Origin: CAWJAP01 sp963834365
Lineage (GTDB): Bacteria; Acidobacteriota; Vicinamibacteria; Vicinamibacterales; Vicinamibacteraceae
NCBI GenBank assembly: GCA_963834365.1
Contig: CAWIBS010000027.1
Coordinates: forward strand, 83,610 to 147,609
DNA length: 64,000 bases
Direction: 5' to 3'
In this document: positions 1 to 9,926 of the stretch, in pieces
How the letters are laid out: every line of letters starts with the position of its first letter
How positions within the stretch are numbered: the stretch's first letter is position 1
Program-made: the position numbers and the translations under genes
Notes under the pieces: generated by a model
Databases searched by the model: none
The model's input: only the letters and a program-made list of their open reading frames with translations
Told to the model about the DNA's origin: nothing

Positions 1-107
1 AGATGGAGAACGAGTTGTCGGCCAGGCGCGCCGGGCAGGTACGGGAAGTGGCTGTCCAGCCCGGCGCCTCCGTCGAAGCCGGTCGCCTGCTCATCATCGT
101 CGCGTGA
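1..107 (+). CDS. C-terminal end of a biotinyl/lipoyl carrier domain protein (partial)
   Basis: Frame 3 reads MENELSARRAG then about 23 more residues to a TGA at 105-107. MENE directly after a lysine codon is the second half of the biotinylation motif (AMKMENE in biotin carboxyl carrier domains). The first two bases of the window are the last two of that lysine codon, so the modified residue sits on the window edge. The rest matches the last strands of the flattened beta-barrel (QPGASVEAGRLLIIV). The protein is probably a carboxylase carrier subunit or the end of a biotin carboxylase fusion; which one cannot be told from 35 codons. Confidence 0.75.
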   Translation, partial: MENELSARRAGQVREVAVQPGASVEAGRLLIIVA

Positions 108-153
108 CGTCCATGCGGCGAGACCGCTGTTGCGCCGTAATCGAAGGTCTGAC

Positions 154-251
154 GTAGTGTCCGGCTTCAGCCGGACCCGCGGGCACCGCCCGAAGACGGG
201 CACTACGCCTATCAGGTGCGCCTCCTAGAGGCGGACACTACGACTATCAAC
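154..251. repeat. Palindromic intergenic repeats upstream of tamB
   Basis: The 108-330 gap holds no gene. GTCCGGCT-TC-AGCCGGAC at 159-176 is a perfect 8-bp hairpin. GCCCG-AAGA-CGGGC at 188-201 is a second, and GTAGTG (154-159) pairs with CACTAC (201-206) around the pair. A third hairpin, CGCCTC-CTA-GAGGCG, spans 219-233. CACTACG followed by (C/A)CTATCA is repeated at 201 and 236, and related GACACTACG and GACACTAACG strings occur again before the SurA-like gene (about 7519-7556). The first hairpin could terminate the upstream gene but has no T tract. Confidence 0.6.
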
Positions 252-330
252 GCAGATGAATTCCGGCTTCAGAAACCTCGAGCCCTGGGATACAGTCACC
301 CGAGGCCCTGCCCGCCGACGCGACTGATAC

Positions 331-3300
331 GTGACCGTGCATTTCGAAGAGCCCAGCGCAGGACCGGGCGCCCCGAACCCCGGCGCGACTCCTGCTGAGG
401 CGACGCCTGTCCAGGCCCCGGCCGGCGTGGCTTCGACGGTGGCCCCGGGGCCGCGCTGGCCGCGCGCCCGCCGCTTCCTCCGCGCCGTCCTGGCGGTCGT
501 GGCCGTCGTCGTGGCGGTCGTCGTCGTCACGCTGTTGAGCATCGACATCGGTCCGTGGCTGCGGGAGCTGGCCGAACGCCAGGGCGCGAGCTATCTGAAG
601 CGGCCGTTCGCGATTGGATCGCTCTCCGCGCGCCTGCGCGATGGACGTTTCGTCATCGGCGACGTCGCCATCGGCGGGCTGAAGCCCGGTGACCGGCCGT
701 TCTTCACCGCCCGCCGGATCGCCGTCTCCGTTCCGTGGTGGAGCATCCTCAGCCGCGAGCTGGTGATCGAGTCGATCGAGATCACGGACTGGCAGATGGT
801 CGTCGAGACGTTCCGGGACGGGCGCCACAACTTTCCGAAGTTCACGCGCGACTCGCCGGCGCGTCGCGGGCCGCGGCGGTTCGTGACGACCGTGCGTGAC
901 GTGCAGGCGAAACGCGGGGCGTTCGAATACCAGGACCATGGCGCGCCGTGGAGCGTCGTCGCGCCCAACCTCGAGCTGCGCCTGAGGCGCACTGACGCCT
1001 ATCGCGGCGAGGCCAGCTTCGACGCCGGCACGATTCGGATTGGCGCCTTCGAGCCGATGAGCGGCCGGATGCGGACGCGCTTCAAGCTGGACGGCGCCCG
1101 GGTGCTCTACGACCGGATCGATCTCGAGACCGACGGGGCGACGACATTCGTGACCGGCGAGACCGACCTCGCGCGCTGGCCCGAACAGGTGTACGCCGTC
1201 AAGTCGCGCGTGGACTTCCCGCGCATGAAGCAAATCTTCTGGGCGAAGGAGCGCTTCTCGCTGGCCGGTCGGGGCGATTTCGTCGGGACGTTTCGGCTTT
1301 TCAAGGGCGGGCGTGAGCTGAAGGGGCGCTTCGGGAGCCTCGAGACGCGGCTGAACGACTGGCGCTTCCCCGGCCTCGAGGGGTCGGTGCTCTGGGTGCG
1401 CGATCGCTTCGAGGTGACCTCGGCCCGAGCCGGCTTCTATGGCGGACGGCTCGACCTCGACTACCGGATGGCGCCGCTCGGCGACCGGTCGCGACCGGGA
1501 GTGGCGAAGCTCGACGCGCGATACGAGGGTGTCGATCTCGACCAGTTCGGGGACGCGCGCGCGCTGCGCGGCCTTCAGCTCGAGGGCCGGGCGTCGGGTC
1601 GCAACGCCATGGAATGGCCCCTGGGCCGGTTCGGCGAGCGGCGCGGCGCCGGCGAGATTCGTGTCGTGGCCGCCGAGCCCGTGCAGGTCCGGCAGACCGA
1701 ACCCGCCGAACGCGCCGCGGCAGACGTGTCGGCCCGCGACGAGGCCGCCGTGCCGGTTCGCGGCCCGCGCCTCGTGGGCACGTTCCGGACCCCGATCGCG
1801 GGATTGCTGCGCTATCGGTTCGATCCACAGGACGTGCACCTCGAGCCGGGCTGGATTGCGACGCGGCGGACGTACATCGAGCTGTCGGGCCGGACGGCGT
1901 TCGGCGTTCGCTCGCAGCTGCCCTTTCACGTGACGAGCGGCGACTGGCAGGAGAGCGACCGGCTGCTCGCGGGTGTGATGACCGCCTTCGGCAACCCCAC
2001 GGCGCCGATCTCGATTGGCGGCACCGGCACCTTCGACGGCACCATGACGGGCGCGTTTCGCCGGCCTCGGGTCGAGGGCCGCTTCACGGGCGAGCACGTG
2101 CGTGCCTGGGACGTGGACTGGGGCGCCGCTGACGCGCACGTCGTCATCGAGCACGCGTATGCGGACGTGACCAGGGCGATCGTTCGAGACGGGGAGTCGT
2201 CGATGACCGTGGAGGGCCGGTTCAGCCTCGGCTTCCCGCGCCGGGACGGCGGCGAGGAGATGAATGCGCGCGTGCGGGTCACGCGGCGCCCCATCGCCGA
2301 CCTGCGGCATGCCTTCGATCTCGATGACTATCCGGTGGACGGCACCCTGAGCGGCGAGTTCCGCGTCAACGACCGCTACCAGGCCCCGATCGGCTTCGGC
2401 CGCCTGACGATCGAGGCTGGCCGCGCGTATCGCGAGCCGTTCGAGACCGCGTCGGCGAACCTCACCTTCGAGGGGCGAGGGGTGCGTCTCGACGGGATCG
2501 ACCTCGTGAAGTCAACCGGCCGCGTGAGCGGCGCCGCGTTCGTCGGCTGGGACGGCACCTATTCGTTCAACACCGACGGCCGTCAGATCCCGCTCGAACG
2601 GATCGAGGCGTTCAGCTATCCACAGCTGCCGGTCACCGGGCTGGTGGAGTTCTCGGCGTCGGGCAGCGGATCGTTCGACGATCCGCGCTACGACGTGCGG
2701 GGCACCGTGACCGACCTGTTCGTCCGTGACGAGGGCATCGGCCAGCTGTCCGGGCGGATGTCGGTGCGCGGCGACGAGCTCACGCTGCCGCAGATCGAAG
2801 CCGCGTCCCCCCGGCTCGCCGTGTCGGGCGCCGGCCGCATCCTGCTCAACGACGCCCGCGAGATGGATCTCACGCTGCGGTTCACCGAGACCTCGCTCGA
2901 CCCCTACCTGCGTCTGGTGGAGCCCCGCATCTCACCACTGGCGACCGCCGTGGGCAGCGGCACGCTTCGCCTCGTCGGCCCCTTCCGTCAGTCTGCCGGC
3001 CTGCGCGCCGAGACGACGATCGAGTCGCTCGACCTGCGGCTGTACGACTACCGCCTGCGCAACGACGGGGCCATCAAGCTGTCGCTGGCGGACGATCTCG
3101 CGACCATCGAGCGGCTGCGCCTGGTGGGCGAGGGCACGACGCTGGAGCTCGTCGGCGATGCGGTCACGAGCGGCGAACGGCTGCGCATTCGCGCATTGGG
3201 GGATGCGAACCTCGGCCTGCTGCAGGGGTTCTTCCGTGACATCCGATCGTCGGGTGTCGCCGAGCTGCAGGCGGAGATCACCGGGTCGGCCCGCGAGCCC

Positions 3301-4518
3301 GTGATCGTCGGATCGGCGCTCGTCTCGCATGGACGGCTGCGCTACTTCGGCCTGCCGCACTCGATCGACGAGGTGAATGGCCAGGTGGAGTTCGACGCCG
3401 GCGGCGTCCGCCTGGACGGGTTGACCGGGCGCCTGGGCGGGGGACCGGTGACCTTCGGCGGCCGGATCGGCCTCAAGGCCGGCGCGGTGGAAAGCTATGC
3501 CCTCACGGCGGTCGGGCGCGACATGCGCGTGCGGTATCCCGAGGGCTTCCGCTCCCAGCTCGACGCGGACCTGGCCCTGCGCGGCACCGCCAGCAGTCCG
3601 CTTCTTACCGGCACGGTCCGTGTCCGCGACGGATTGTGGATCAAGCCCGTGGACACGGAGGGCGCGGGCATTTTCGGTCTCGTCGCCGCGGGTGGGGCGC
3701 CGGCGCCGCCGACGTCGGCAACGGCCGCGTTCCCGTTGCGCTTCGACCTGCGCATCGAGGCCCCGTCGGCGCTGCGCGTCGATCATCCGACCGCCCGCCT
3801 GGTCTCGAGCGCCGAGCTGACGCTGCGCGGCACCTACGACCGGCCGCTGGTGCTCGGCCGCGCGGACATCGACCGCGGCGAGCTGCTGCTCGAGGGCAAC
3901 CGCTACCTCGTCACGCGCGGATCGATCGAGTTCGCCAATCCCACCCGCATCGACCCGTTCTTCGACATCGAAGCCGAGACCCGCGCCCGCGCCCCGGGCC
4001 AGACCTACCGCGTGACGTTCCGCGCCTCCGGCACCCGCGATCGCTTCGTCTGGGACTTCTCCTCCGACCCGCCGCTCTCCACGGTGGACATCCTCGCGCT
4101 GCTCTTCGGCGACCTGCGCGATCCGCGGGACGCCGAGCTCTCGGCGCTGCGCCTGCGCGACCGGACCGAGGAGGAGCTCCTCGTCGCCCGCGCCACGCGC
4201 CTGCTCGCCAACCCGATCTCGTCCGAAGTCGGGAAGGTCGTGCGGAAGACCTTCGGCGTGGATACGGTCCAGATCACGCCGTCGCTCGGCGACCTGTCGA
4301 ACCTGCAGTCGGCGCGCATCAATCCGACGGCGCGGCTGACGATCGGCAAGCGCATCTCCGACCGGCTGTTTCTCACCTACGCACAGCCGATCACCTCGTC
4401 GCGGCCCGAGCAGCTGGTGCTGATCGAGTACAACCAGAGCGATCGCCTCGCCTGGATCCTGTCGCGCAACGAGGACGAAACCTTCGCGCTCGACTTCCGC
4501 GTGAGGCATATCTTCTGA
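331..4518 (+). CDS. tamB: TamB-family translocation and assembly module / AsmA-like protein (DUF490)
   Basis: A 1395-residue protein with a GTG start. One N-terminal membrane anchor (about residues 46-70, rich in V and A) follows a proline/alanine-rich tail of about 45 residues. The rest is a long run of beta-strand repeats with the C-terminal DUF490 signature (around RADIDRGELLLEG, DPPLSTVDILALL, ending in RVRHIF with a terminal phenylalanine). TamB proteins bridge the periplasm and work with an Omp85 partner in outer-membrane assembly or lipid transport. An Omp85 gene starts 1 nt after the stop, which supports a TamB-TamA type unit. Length is normal for the family and no frameshift was seen. 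Confidence 0.9.
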   Translation: MTVHFEEPSAGPGAPNPGATPAEATPVQAPAGVASTVAPGPRWPRARRFLRAVLAVVAVVVAVVVVTLLSIDIGPWLRELAERQGASYLKRPFAIGSLSARLRDGRFVIGDVAIGGLKPGDRPFFTARRIAVSVPWWSILSRELVIESIEITDWQMVVETFRDGRHNFPKFTRDSPARRGPRRFVTTVRDVQAKRGAFEYQDHGAPWSVVAPNLELRLRRTDAYRGEASFDAGTIRIGAFEPMSGRMRTRFKLDGARVLYDRIDLETDGATTFVTGETDLARWPEQVYAVKSRVDFPRMKQIFWAKERFSLAGRGDFVGTFRLFKGGRELKGRFGSLETRLNDWRFPGLEGSVLWVRDRFEVTSARAGFYGGRLDLDYRMAPLGDRSRPGVAKLDARYEGVDLDQFGDARALRGLQLEGRASGRNAMEWPLGRFGERRGAGEIRVVAAEPVQVRQTEPAERAAADVSARDEAAVPVRGPRLVGTFRTPIAGLLRYRFDPQDVHLEPGWIATRRTYIELSGRTAFGVRSQLPFHVTSGDWQESDRLLAGVMTAFGNPTAPISIGGTGTFDGTMTGAFRRPRVEGRFTGEHVRAWDVDWGAADAHVVIEHAYADVTRAIVRDGESSMTVEGRFSLGFPRRDGGEEMNARVRVTRRPIADLRHAFDLDDYPVDGTLSGEFRVNDRYQAPIGFGRLTIEAGRAYREPFETASANLTFEGRGVRLDGIDLVKSTGRVSGAAFVGWDGTYSFNTDGRQIPLERIEAFSYPQLPVTGLVEFSASGSGSFDDPRYDVRGTVTDLFVRDEGIGQLSGRMSVRGDELTLPQIEAASPRLAVSGAGRILLNDAREMDLTLRFTETSLDPYLRLVEPRISPLATAVGSGTLRLVGPFRQSAGLRAETTIESLDLRLYDYRLRNDGAIKLSLADDLATIERLRLVGEGTTLELVGDAVTSGERLRIRALGDANLGLLQGFFRDIRSSGVAELQAEITGSAREPVIVGSALVSHGRLRYFGLPHSIDEVNGQVEFDAGGVRLDGLTGRLGGGPVTFGGRIGLKAGAVESYALTAVGRDMRVRYPEGFRSQLDADLALRGTASSPLLTGTVRVRDGLWIKPVDTEGAGIFGLVAAGGAPAPPTSATAAFPLRFDLRIEAPSALRVDHPTARLVSSAELTLRGTYDRPLVLGRADIDRGELLLEGNRYLVTRGSIEFANPTRIDPFFDIEAETRARAPGQTYRVTFRASGTRDRFVWDFSSDPPLSTVDILALLFGDLRDPRDAELSALRLRDRTEEELLVARATRLLANPISSEVGKVVRKTFGVDTVQITPSLGDLSNLQSARINPTARLTIGKRISDRLFLTYAQPITSSRPEQLVLIEYNQSDRLAWILSRNEDETFALDFRVRHIF

Positions 4519-4519
4519 C

Positions 4520-7498
4520 ATGCGGTCCGCGCGGTGGGCGACGGTGCTGTGCGCCACGATCGTGGCCCTCGTCGTCCTGCCGGCCGACGCGATGGCTCAG
4601 GCGCCTGGAGGGGCGGCGGCTGCCGACGCGGATCCGGCCCGGTTCGCCGGCCTCACGGTCACCGACGTCGCACTCCACCGGGCCGGCGTCCCGGTCACCG
4701 ACGATCGCTGGCTCGCGCTCATCGAGACGCCCGCCGGCCGGCCGCTGTCCCTGCGCGAAGTTCGTGAGACCCTGCTCCACTTCTTCCATACCGGCCTCTT
4801 CGACAGCGTGGACGTCTCGGCTGCCGCGACCGGCACCGGCGTCAGCCTCGTCTACGCGCTCCAGCCGTCGCGGCGCATCACCGGCTACGTCTTCACGGGC
4901 GAGACCGGTCTCGAGACATCCGAGCTGCGGCGCGCCCTCGTCGAGCGCTTCGGCGAGCGCCTGGCGCCGTCACGCTCCGACGCGGCGGTCGAGGCGCTGA
5001 CCAGCCTCCTCCAGGACCGCGGCTTTCATGCCGCGCGCGTCACCGCGTCAGTGGAGGCGGGCGATTCCGAGGATCGGGCGATCCTGCGTTTCACCATTGC
5101 GGCCGGGCCCCGGAGTCGCCTCGCGAGCGTGAAGGTGACCGGCAGTCCACCCGATTCCGCCCGCCCGCGTGCTCGAAGAGCTGCACCTCAGCGCCGGCGG
5201 CGTCCACGATACGCTCGAGATCGATCGGCGGCTCGGCCAGCTCACGCGCGGCCTGCGCCGTCGCGGCTACTACGAGGCGACCGCCGTGGCGCGCGCGGAG
5301 CGACGCGCCGACGGCGACGTCGACCTGACCGTCGACATCGACCCGGGCCGTCTCGTCACGCTGCGGTTCGAGGGCGATCCGATTCCCGAGTCACAACGGC
5401 AGGAGCTCGTGCCCGTCGAGCGTGAAGCGTCGGTGGACGAGGACCTGCTCGAGGATTCCAAACGGCGCATCGATCGCTACCTGAGGGAGCAGGGGCACTG
5501 GAAAGCCGAGACGAGCGACCGTCGCGAGTTCACCGAAGGCCGGCTCGACGTCGTCTTTCGCATCCGCGCCGGTGCCGTCTATCGCGTCGATCGCGTGCTC
5601 GTCGACGGCGCGCGCTCGATTCCGCAGGCCGAGATCGAGGCGGTTCTGCAGCTCGAGCCCGGCGATCTGTTCGTCGAGTCGGTGATGGACGCACGCGCTG
5701 CGGCGGTCACGGAGCGCTACCGGCGCGCCGGCTTCCGCAGCGTCCGGATCGAGGCGAGCTACGAGGAGCGCCCGCCTTCTGCGGCCGGCCGCGCGCCCGC
5801 GGCGGGTGGTGTCGAGGTGCGCCTCGCCATTGTCGAAGGACTCCGCTCGACGGTGCGCACCGTGCAGGTGACGGGCCAGCGCGTGCTTTTGGACGCCGAC
5901 GTCCGGGGACGCCTGCAGCTCCAGCCCGGCGTGCCGTTCTACGAGCCTTTGATCACCGCCGATCGGGAGGCGATCGCCCTGGTGTATCTCGATCGCGGCT
6001 TCGACCGCGTGCGGGTCGAGTCCTCGATGGAGGACCAGCCCGACGGGAATGTGGACGTCGCCTTCACCGTGAGCGAAGGCGACCAGGTGCTCGTCGATCG
6101 CGTGCTCATCGTCGGCAATCGCCGCACGTCGGCGTCGACGATCGAGCGGGCGCTCGCGCTCAAGCCCGGCGATCCGCTGGGTCTCTCCGCGCTCTTCGAG
6201 AGCCAGCGCAGCCTGCGGGCGCTCGGCGTGTTCCGGCGCGTCACGGTGACCGGCATCGGCGAGCCCGGCGAGGCCAGCCGCGACCTGCTGGTCCTCGTCG
6301 AGGAAGCCGCGCCGACGAGCATCGGCTACGGGGGCGGCGTCGAGGCGGGGCGCTACCTCCGACAGGACGAGCCCGGCGGCCAGGCCAACGAGCGGATCGA
6401 GGTCGCGGCTCGCGGGTTCTTCGAGATCGGCCGCCAGAATCTCTGGGGCTCGACGCGCTCGGTGAACCTGTTCACGCGCCTCAGCCTGCGCCCGTCCGGC
6501 ACGCCCCAGGAAGAGGGGCAGACGGATCTCGGCTTCAACGAGTACCGCGTGCTCATGAGCTTTCGCGATCCGCGCTTCCTCGGCACGACGGCCGATGCGC
6601 AGGTGACCGGCTATCTCGAGCAGGCGGTGCGATTCGAGCTTCAACTTCGTGCGTCGCGGCGTCCTCGCCGAGGCCGTGCGCCGGGTGAGCGAGCGCGTGA
6701 ACGTCGCCGGCTCGGTACTCGCTCAGCGAGGTCCGTCTGTTCGACGAGCGCATCGCCCCGGAAGATCGGCCCGACATCGATCGCCTCTTCCCGCAAGTCC
6801 GCATCTCGAAGCTGTCGGGAACCGTTCGACATGATGTCCGCGACGACCTGCTCGACCCGTCCCGCGGCACGCTGATCGGGAGCGACATCGATTTCGCGGC
6901 GCGGGCCCTCGGGTCGGAGGTGGGGTTCCTCAAGGGGTTCGGCGAGGCGTTCGTGTATCACCGTCTGCCGGGCCCGCGCCAGATCGTCGCCGCCGCCGGC
7001 GCGCGCGTCGGCCTCGCCCGCGGCTTCGACCGCACCGCCACCCGCCTGAGCGAGGACGGCACGCCGGTCATCGGGCCCGACGGCCAGCCGGTCGAGGACG
7101 TCGTCAGCGACCTGCCGGCGAGCGAGCGATTCTTCGCCGGCGGAGATACGACGGTGCGCGGGTTTGCCAGGGACAGCCTCGGTGCGCCGGGGACGATCGA
7201 CCCCAACGGGTTCCCGACCGGCGGCAACGCGATGATCATCTTCAACGCCGAGCTCCGGACCCCGATCTGGAACGATGTCGGAGGCGTGGTGTTCGTCGAC
7301 ACCGGCAACATCTTCCGGCGCGTCTCGGAGGTCGATTTCGGCTTGCTTCGCGCGTCGGCGGGATTCGGGCTGCGCTACAAGTCGCCCCTCGGTCCCGTCC
7401 GGGTGGACGTCGGCTTCAAACTGGACGACAAGCAGCCGGTGCCCGGCCGCACCGAGCAGGGTTACGCGATCCACTTCAGCCTCGGGCAGGCGTTCTAG
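4520..7498 (+). CDS. Omp85/BamA-TamA family outer-membrane protein, frameshifted
   Basis: Begins 1 nt after tamB with a signal peptide (MRSARWATVLCATIVALVVL, cleavage near MAQ). Several POTRA repeats follow (for example VLQLEPGDLFVE, LQLQPGVPFYEP, LALKPGDPLGLS), then a beta-barrel with the closing motif GPVRVDVGFKLD. The frame shifts near 5155-5170, near 6640 and at about 6715, and all segments join into one Omp85 protein of about 990 residues. Each shift is one or two bases in a GC-rich run, so assembly error is the likeliest cause. The protein inserts or assembles outer-membrane proteins. Pairing with tamB favours a TamA role; the high number of POTRA domains also fits BamA. Confidence 0.85.
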
Positions 7499-7561
7499 TG
7501 GACGACACGTCCGGTATCGACACTACGTCAACGTTGGCTCGAGGATGCGACACTAACGACC

Positions 7562-8182
7562 ATGGCGCGCGCCCTGATCGCCCTGTGCCTGATTCTGCCG
7601 TTGCCAGCCGCCGTACGGGCTGACGTCGTGGACGCGATTGTGGCTGTCGTCGGCGGACAGCCGATCACGCGGTCGGACGTGCGGGCGGCCCGGACCCTGC
7701 AGCTCCTGGAGGCTTCGGCCCCTCTCGACGAAGGGGCGCTGGTCGAGCGGCTGATCGAGCGGGAGCTCAAGCGGGCCGAGGTCGAGCGCTTCTCCGTGAC
7801 GCTGCCCGACGCCGACGCGGTCATGACCCGCCTGGACGCGATCCGTGCCCGCACCGCGACGACGGGCTTTGCGGCCGTACTCGATCGCGTCGGGATGTCC
7901 GAGGCGCGCCTCAGGGCGTGGATCGAAGACGATCTGCGTATCGAGCGCTATGTGCAGCAGCGCTTCGACGTGGCCGCCCAGCCGTCGGAGGAGGAAGCGA
8001 TCATCTGGTTCCAGAGCCGCGAGCGCGAGTTCCTGCGCGACGGCCGCCCGCAGCCCTATGCCGCCGTGCGCGACGAGGTGCGGGCACGCCTGGCCGCCGA
8101 GCGACGGCGCACCCTGCTCGACGAGTGGGTCGCCGGCCTTCGCCGACGCGCCACGGTCGTCGAGCCGCGGAACCGGTCTTGA
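7562..8182 (+). CDS. SurA N-terminal-like periplasmic chaperone domain protein
   Basis: 206 residues with a signal peptide (MARALIALCLILPLPAAVRA). The next stretch, DVVDAIVAVVGGQPITRSDV, is the typical SurA/PrsA start (a mature N-terminus with VNGxxIT-like sequence). A helical region follows with LIERELKRAEVERF, and no parvulin peptidyl-prolyl isomerase domain is present. It is therefore a chaperone-type SurA_N domain alone. It lies just downstream of tamB and the Omp85 gene, which fits a role in delivering unfolded outer-membrane proteins. The next gene starts within or just after its stop codon. Confidence 0.7.
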   Translation: MARALIALCLILPLPAAVRADVVDAIVAVVGGQPITRSDVRAARTLQLLEASAPLDEGALVERLIERELKRAEVERFSVTLPDADAVMTRLDAIRARTATTGFAAVLDRVGMSEARLRAWIEDDLRIERYVQQRFDVAAQPSEEEAIIWFQSREREFLRDGRPQPYAAVRDEVRARLAAERRRTLLDEWVAGLRRRATVVEPRNRS

Positions 8183-8190
8183 ACGATCGG

Positions 8191-9163
8191 ATGCTTCGCC
8201 ATGCGGGCGCGGCCCTGATTGGGCTGTTGGCGGTGTTGTCCGCGGCCGGGGCCGCGGTCGTCGTCGCGGCGGCACAACCGTGGAACTTCGGCCGTCTGGT
8301 CCTGGCTTCCGCGATCGCCCTCCTCTCCCTCTACCAGCCACGCTGGGTACTCGTCACACTCGCGGCCGTTCCCTGGCTGTTCGGCAACCGGCCGTCGACG
8401 CCGCAGTACCAGTGGCTGATCTGGGGAACGTCGCTGGCCGCGCTCGGACTCCTGGCCCGGCTGGTCACGCAGTCGCGGGCCGAGGTGCTCGCCGTCCTTC
8501 GATCCCGTATCGGCCTGGCCGCCCTCGCCTATGCGGGAGCCTCGGCGCTGAGCCTGGTCAGCCTGCCGATCGACGAGATGGCTGGCTCGGCCCTCGACGT
8601 GGGAGCGTGGGAGACGGCCGTGACCTTCGCCACCGCGGACGTCCTCGACCCGCTCTACAGCGTGCGCACCGTGATCCTGCTGCTGAACGTCCTCGTCGTG
8701 GCGGTGGCCGTCGCGGTCGAACTGCGCCGTGACCCGGGGTTCGCGCGGCCGCTCAGCACCGCGCGCGCACGTGACGGCGGGCCTGCGTCTCGGCGCCCTG
8801 CTGCCGATCCTCGGCGGTGGCAGCGAGTCGTTCGCGCTGCGGTACCAGGAGGAGTACCTCAGGGCCGGGGGGCGCTACTACGCGCGCGGCTACAGCCCGC
8901 TCAGTACCATGTACGGCAGCGCGCACAACGTGTTCGCACAGACCTTCGCCGGCAAGGGCCTGGTCGGCCTCGCCGCCTTGTGCTGGCTGTCGGCTGAGGT
9001 CGCGGTCATCGTAGGCTTCGCGCCACCGTCCCGGAAACCCTCTACGCGTGGACCAGGTGCGCGGCCAGGGCGACGGCGAGCGCGCACGCGACGATCCCCG
9101 GCGTCATCCGCCGTGGACTGCCGCGGCCGGCGTCCAAGCCTGCCGCAAGGCCGACGATCATGA
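8191..9163 (+). pseudogene. O-antigen ligase/polymerase-like membrane protein, internally deleted and frameshifted
   Basis: The 5' part encodes four or five hydrophobic segments (LASAIALLSLYQPRWVLVTL, VILLLNVLVVAVAVAV). Near 8745-8785 the frame changes, and the text resumes with GLRLGALLPILGGGSESF and then SAHNVFAQTFAGKGLVGLAA, which resembles the HN...G..G signature of the Wzy/WaaL (PF04932) family. Enzymes of this type normally have 400-750 residues and a large periplasmic loop; most of the middle is missing here. A TTG at 8179 overlapping the previous stop is an alternative start. It would have joined O-antigen or exopolysaccharide units. Real deletion and assembly collapse cannot be separated. 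Confidence 0.5.
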
Positions 9164-9176
9164 AGACGAGCACCTT

Positions 9177-9211
9177 CCTTGTGCCTTTTGCCTTGTGCCT
9201 TGTGCCTTGCC
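9177..9211. repeat. Heptamer tandem array, CCTTGTG family (5 units)
   Basis: Five consecutive 7-bp units: CCTTGTG, CCTTTTG, CCTTGTG, CCTTGTG, CCTTGCC. The array lies between the two convergent gene sets and ends 11 nt before the stop of the minus-strand methyltransferase. The same heptamer forms a second five-unit array at 46671-46705. No terminator-like hairpin is present. The rest of the 9164-9222 gap holds nothing recognisable. Confidence 0.9.
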
Positions 9212-9222
9212 AAGGATCAAGG

Positions 9223-9873
9223 CTATCGCTTGCGGGCGAAGGCATAGATGCTGTTCGCCAGCACGTGCGCGGCGGGCCGTCGATAGAGCCACAGATCCAG
9301 ATAGCGCAGCGGCCACACGATCCAGCCGACGAGGGCATACGCCGGCCGGGCGAGCGCGCGCGGGCTGACCACCTTCACATAGTCGAGGGCGAAAGTGAGC
9401 AGCGTCGCGGTCGGGCCGGTCCGCACGCCGCACGACTCGACGTCGAACTCGGCCAGCAGTTCGCGCAGCCCGTCGAGCGTCCAGCGACGATAGTCGGCGG
9501 GGTACTCGTGAAACGGGTGGTTGAACGGCACCACCACATGAAGCCGACCGCCGGAGCGCAGGACCCGGTGCATCTCGCGCACCGCAGCCGACACGCCGCG
9601 CACATGTTCGAGCACGGCATCGCATTCGATGGCGCCGATCGACGAATCCGGGAACGGCAGACGCTCGAGGTTCGCCCGCACGTGCACGCCCGTCCCCGCG
9701 AACAGATCGAGCCCGATGAACCCGCGACGCCCGCCACTGCCTGCCGCTCCCACGAGGAGGGCCGGGCCGTCGTCCGGATCGAGCGCCGGTTCGGCCGGGT
9801 TGTGGACGAGCGGTACCGGCGGCCTGAGCAGCCGATGGAGTGACGAGCCGCGCCGTGCGTACCGGCGGAGCAT
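9223..9873 (-). CDS. SAM-dependent methyltransferase (type 11) of the polysaccharide cluster
   Basis: 216 residues. The class I methyltransferase core is present although motif I is altered to GLDLFAGTGVHV. AIECDAVLEHV is the post-II aspartate/acidic loop, and MHRVLRSGGRLHVVVPF is motif III. The C-terminal part is hydrophobic and basic and may sit against the membrane. The ATG at 9873 lies 53 nt after the upstream GT39 gene, the last member of this minus-strand run. It probably methylates a sugar or lipid-linked saccharide made by the neighbouring glycosyltransferases; the substrate is unknown. Confidence 0.75.
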   Translation of the reverse strand: MLRRYARRGSSLHRLLRPPVPLVHNPAEPALDPDDGPALLVGAAGSGGRRGFIGLDLFAGTGVHVRANLERLPFPDSSIGAIECDAVLEHVRGVSAAVREMHRVLRSGGRLHVVVPFNHPFHEYPADYRRWTLDGLRELLAEFDVESCGVRTGPTATLLTFALDYVKVVSPRALARPAYALVGWIVWPLRYLDLWLYRRPAAHVLANSIYAFARKR

Positions 9874-9926
9874 CGCGCCTGCGCCTTCGTCCTGCTCCTG
9901 CGAGGCGCGCGCCGGCCTTCGATCGC

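Noticed and set aside
247..2310. Long minus-strand open frame opposite tamB
   Set aside because: High GC gives long antisense frames; its protein text is Arg/Ala-rich without domains, while the plus strand encodes a clear TamB.
4520..7498. Selenocysteine recoding as the cause of broken frames
   Set aside because: The breaks in this and other genes are frame changes, not in-frame TGA codons, so tRNA-Sec read-through would not restore them.
9042..9164. Small minus-strand hydrophobic peptide
   Set aside because: It is 39 codons opposite the damaged ligase end, with a poor start and no family match.
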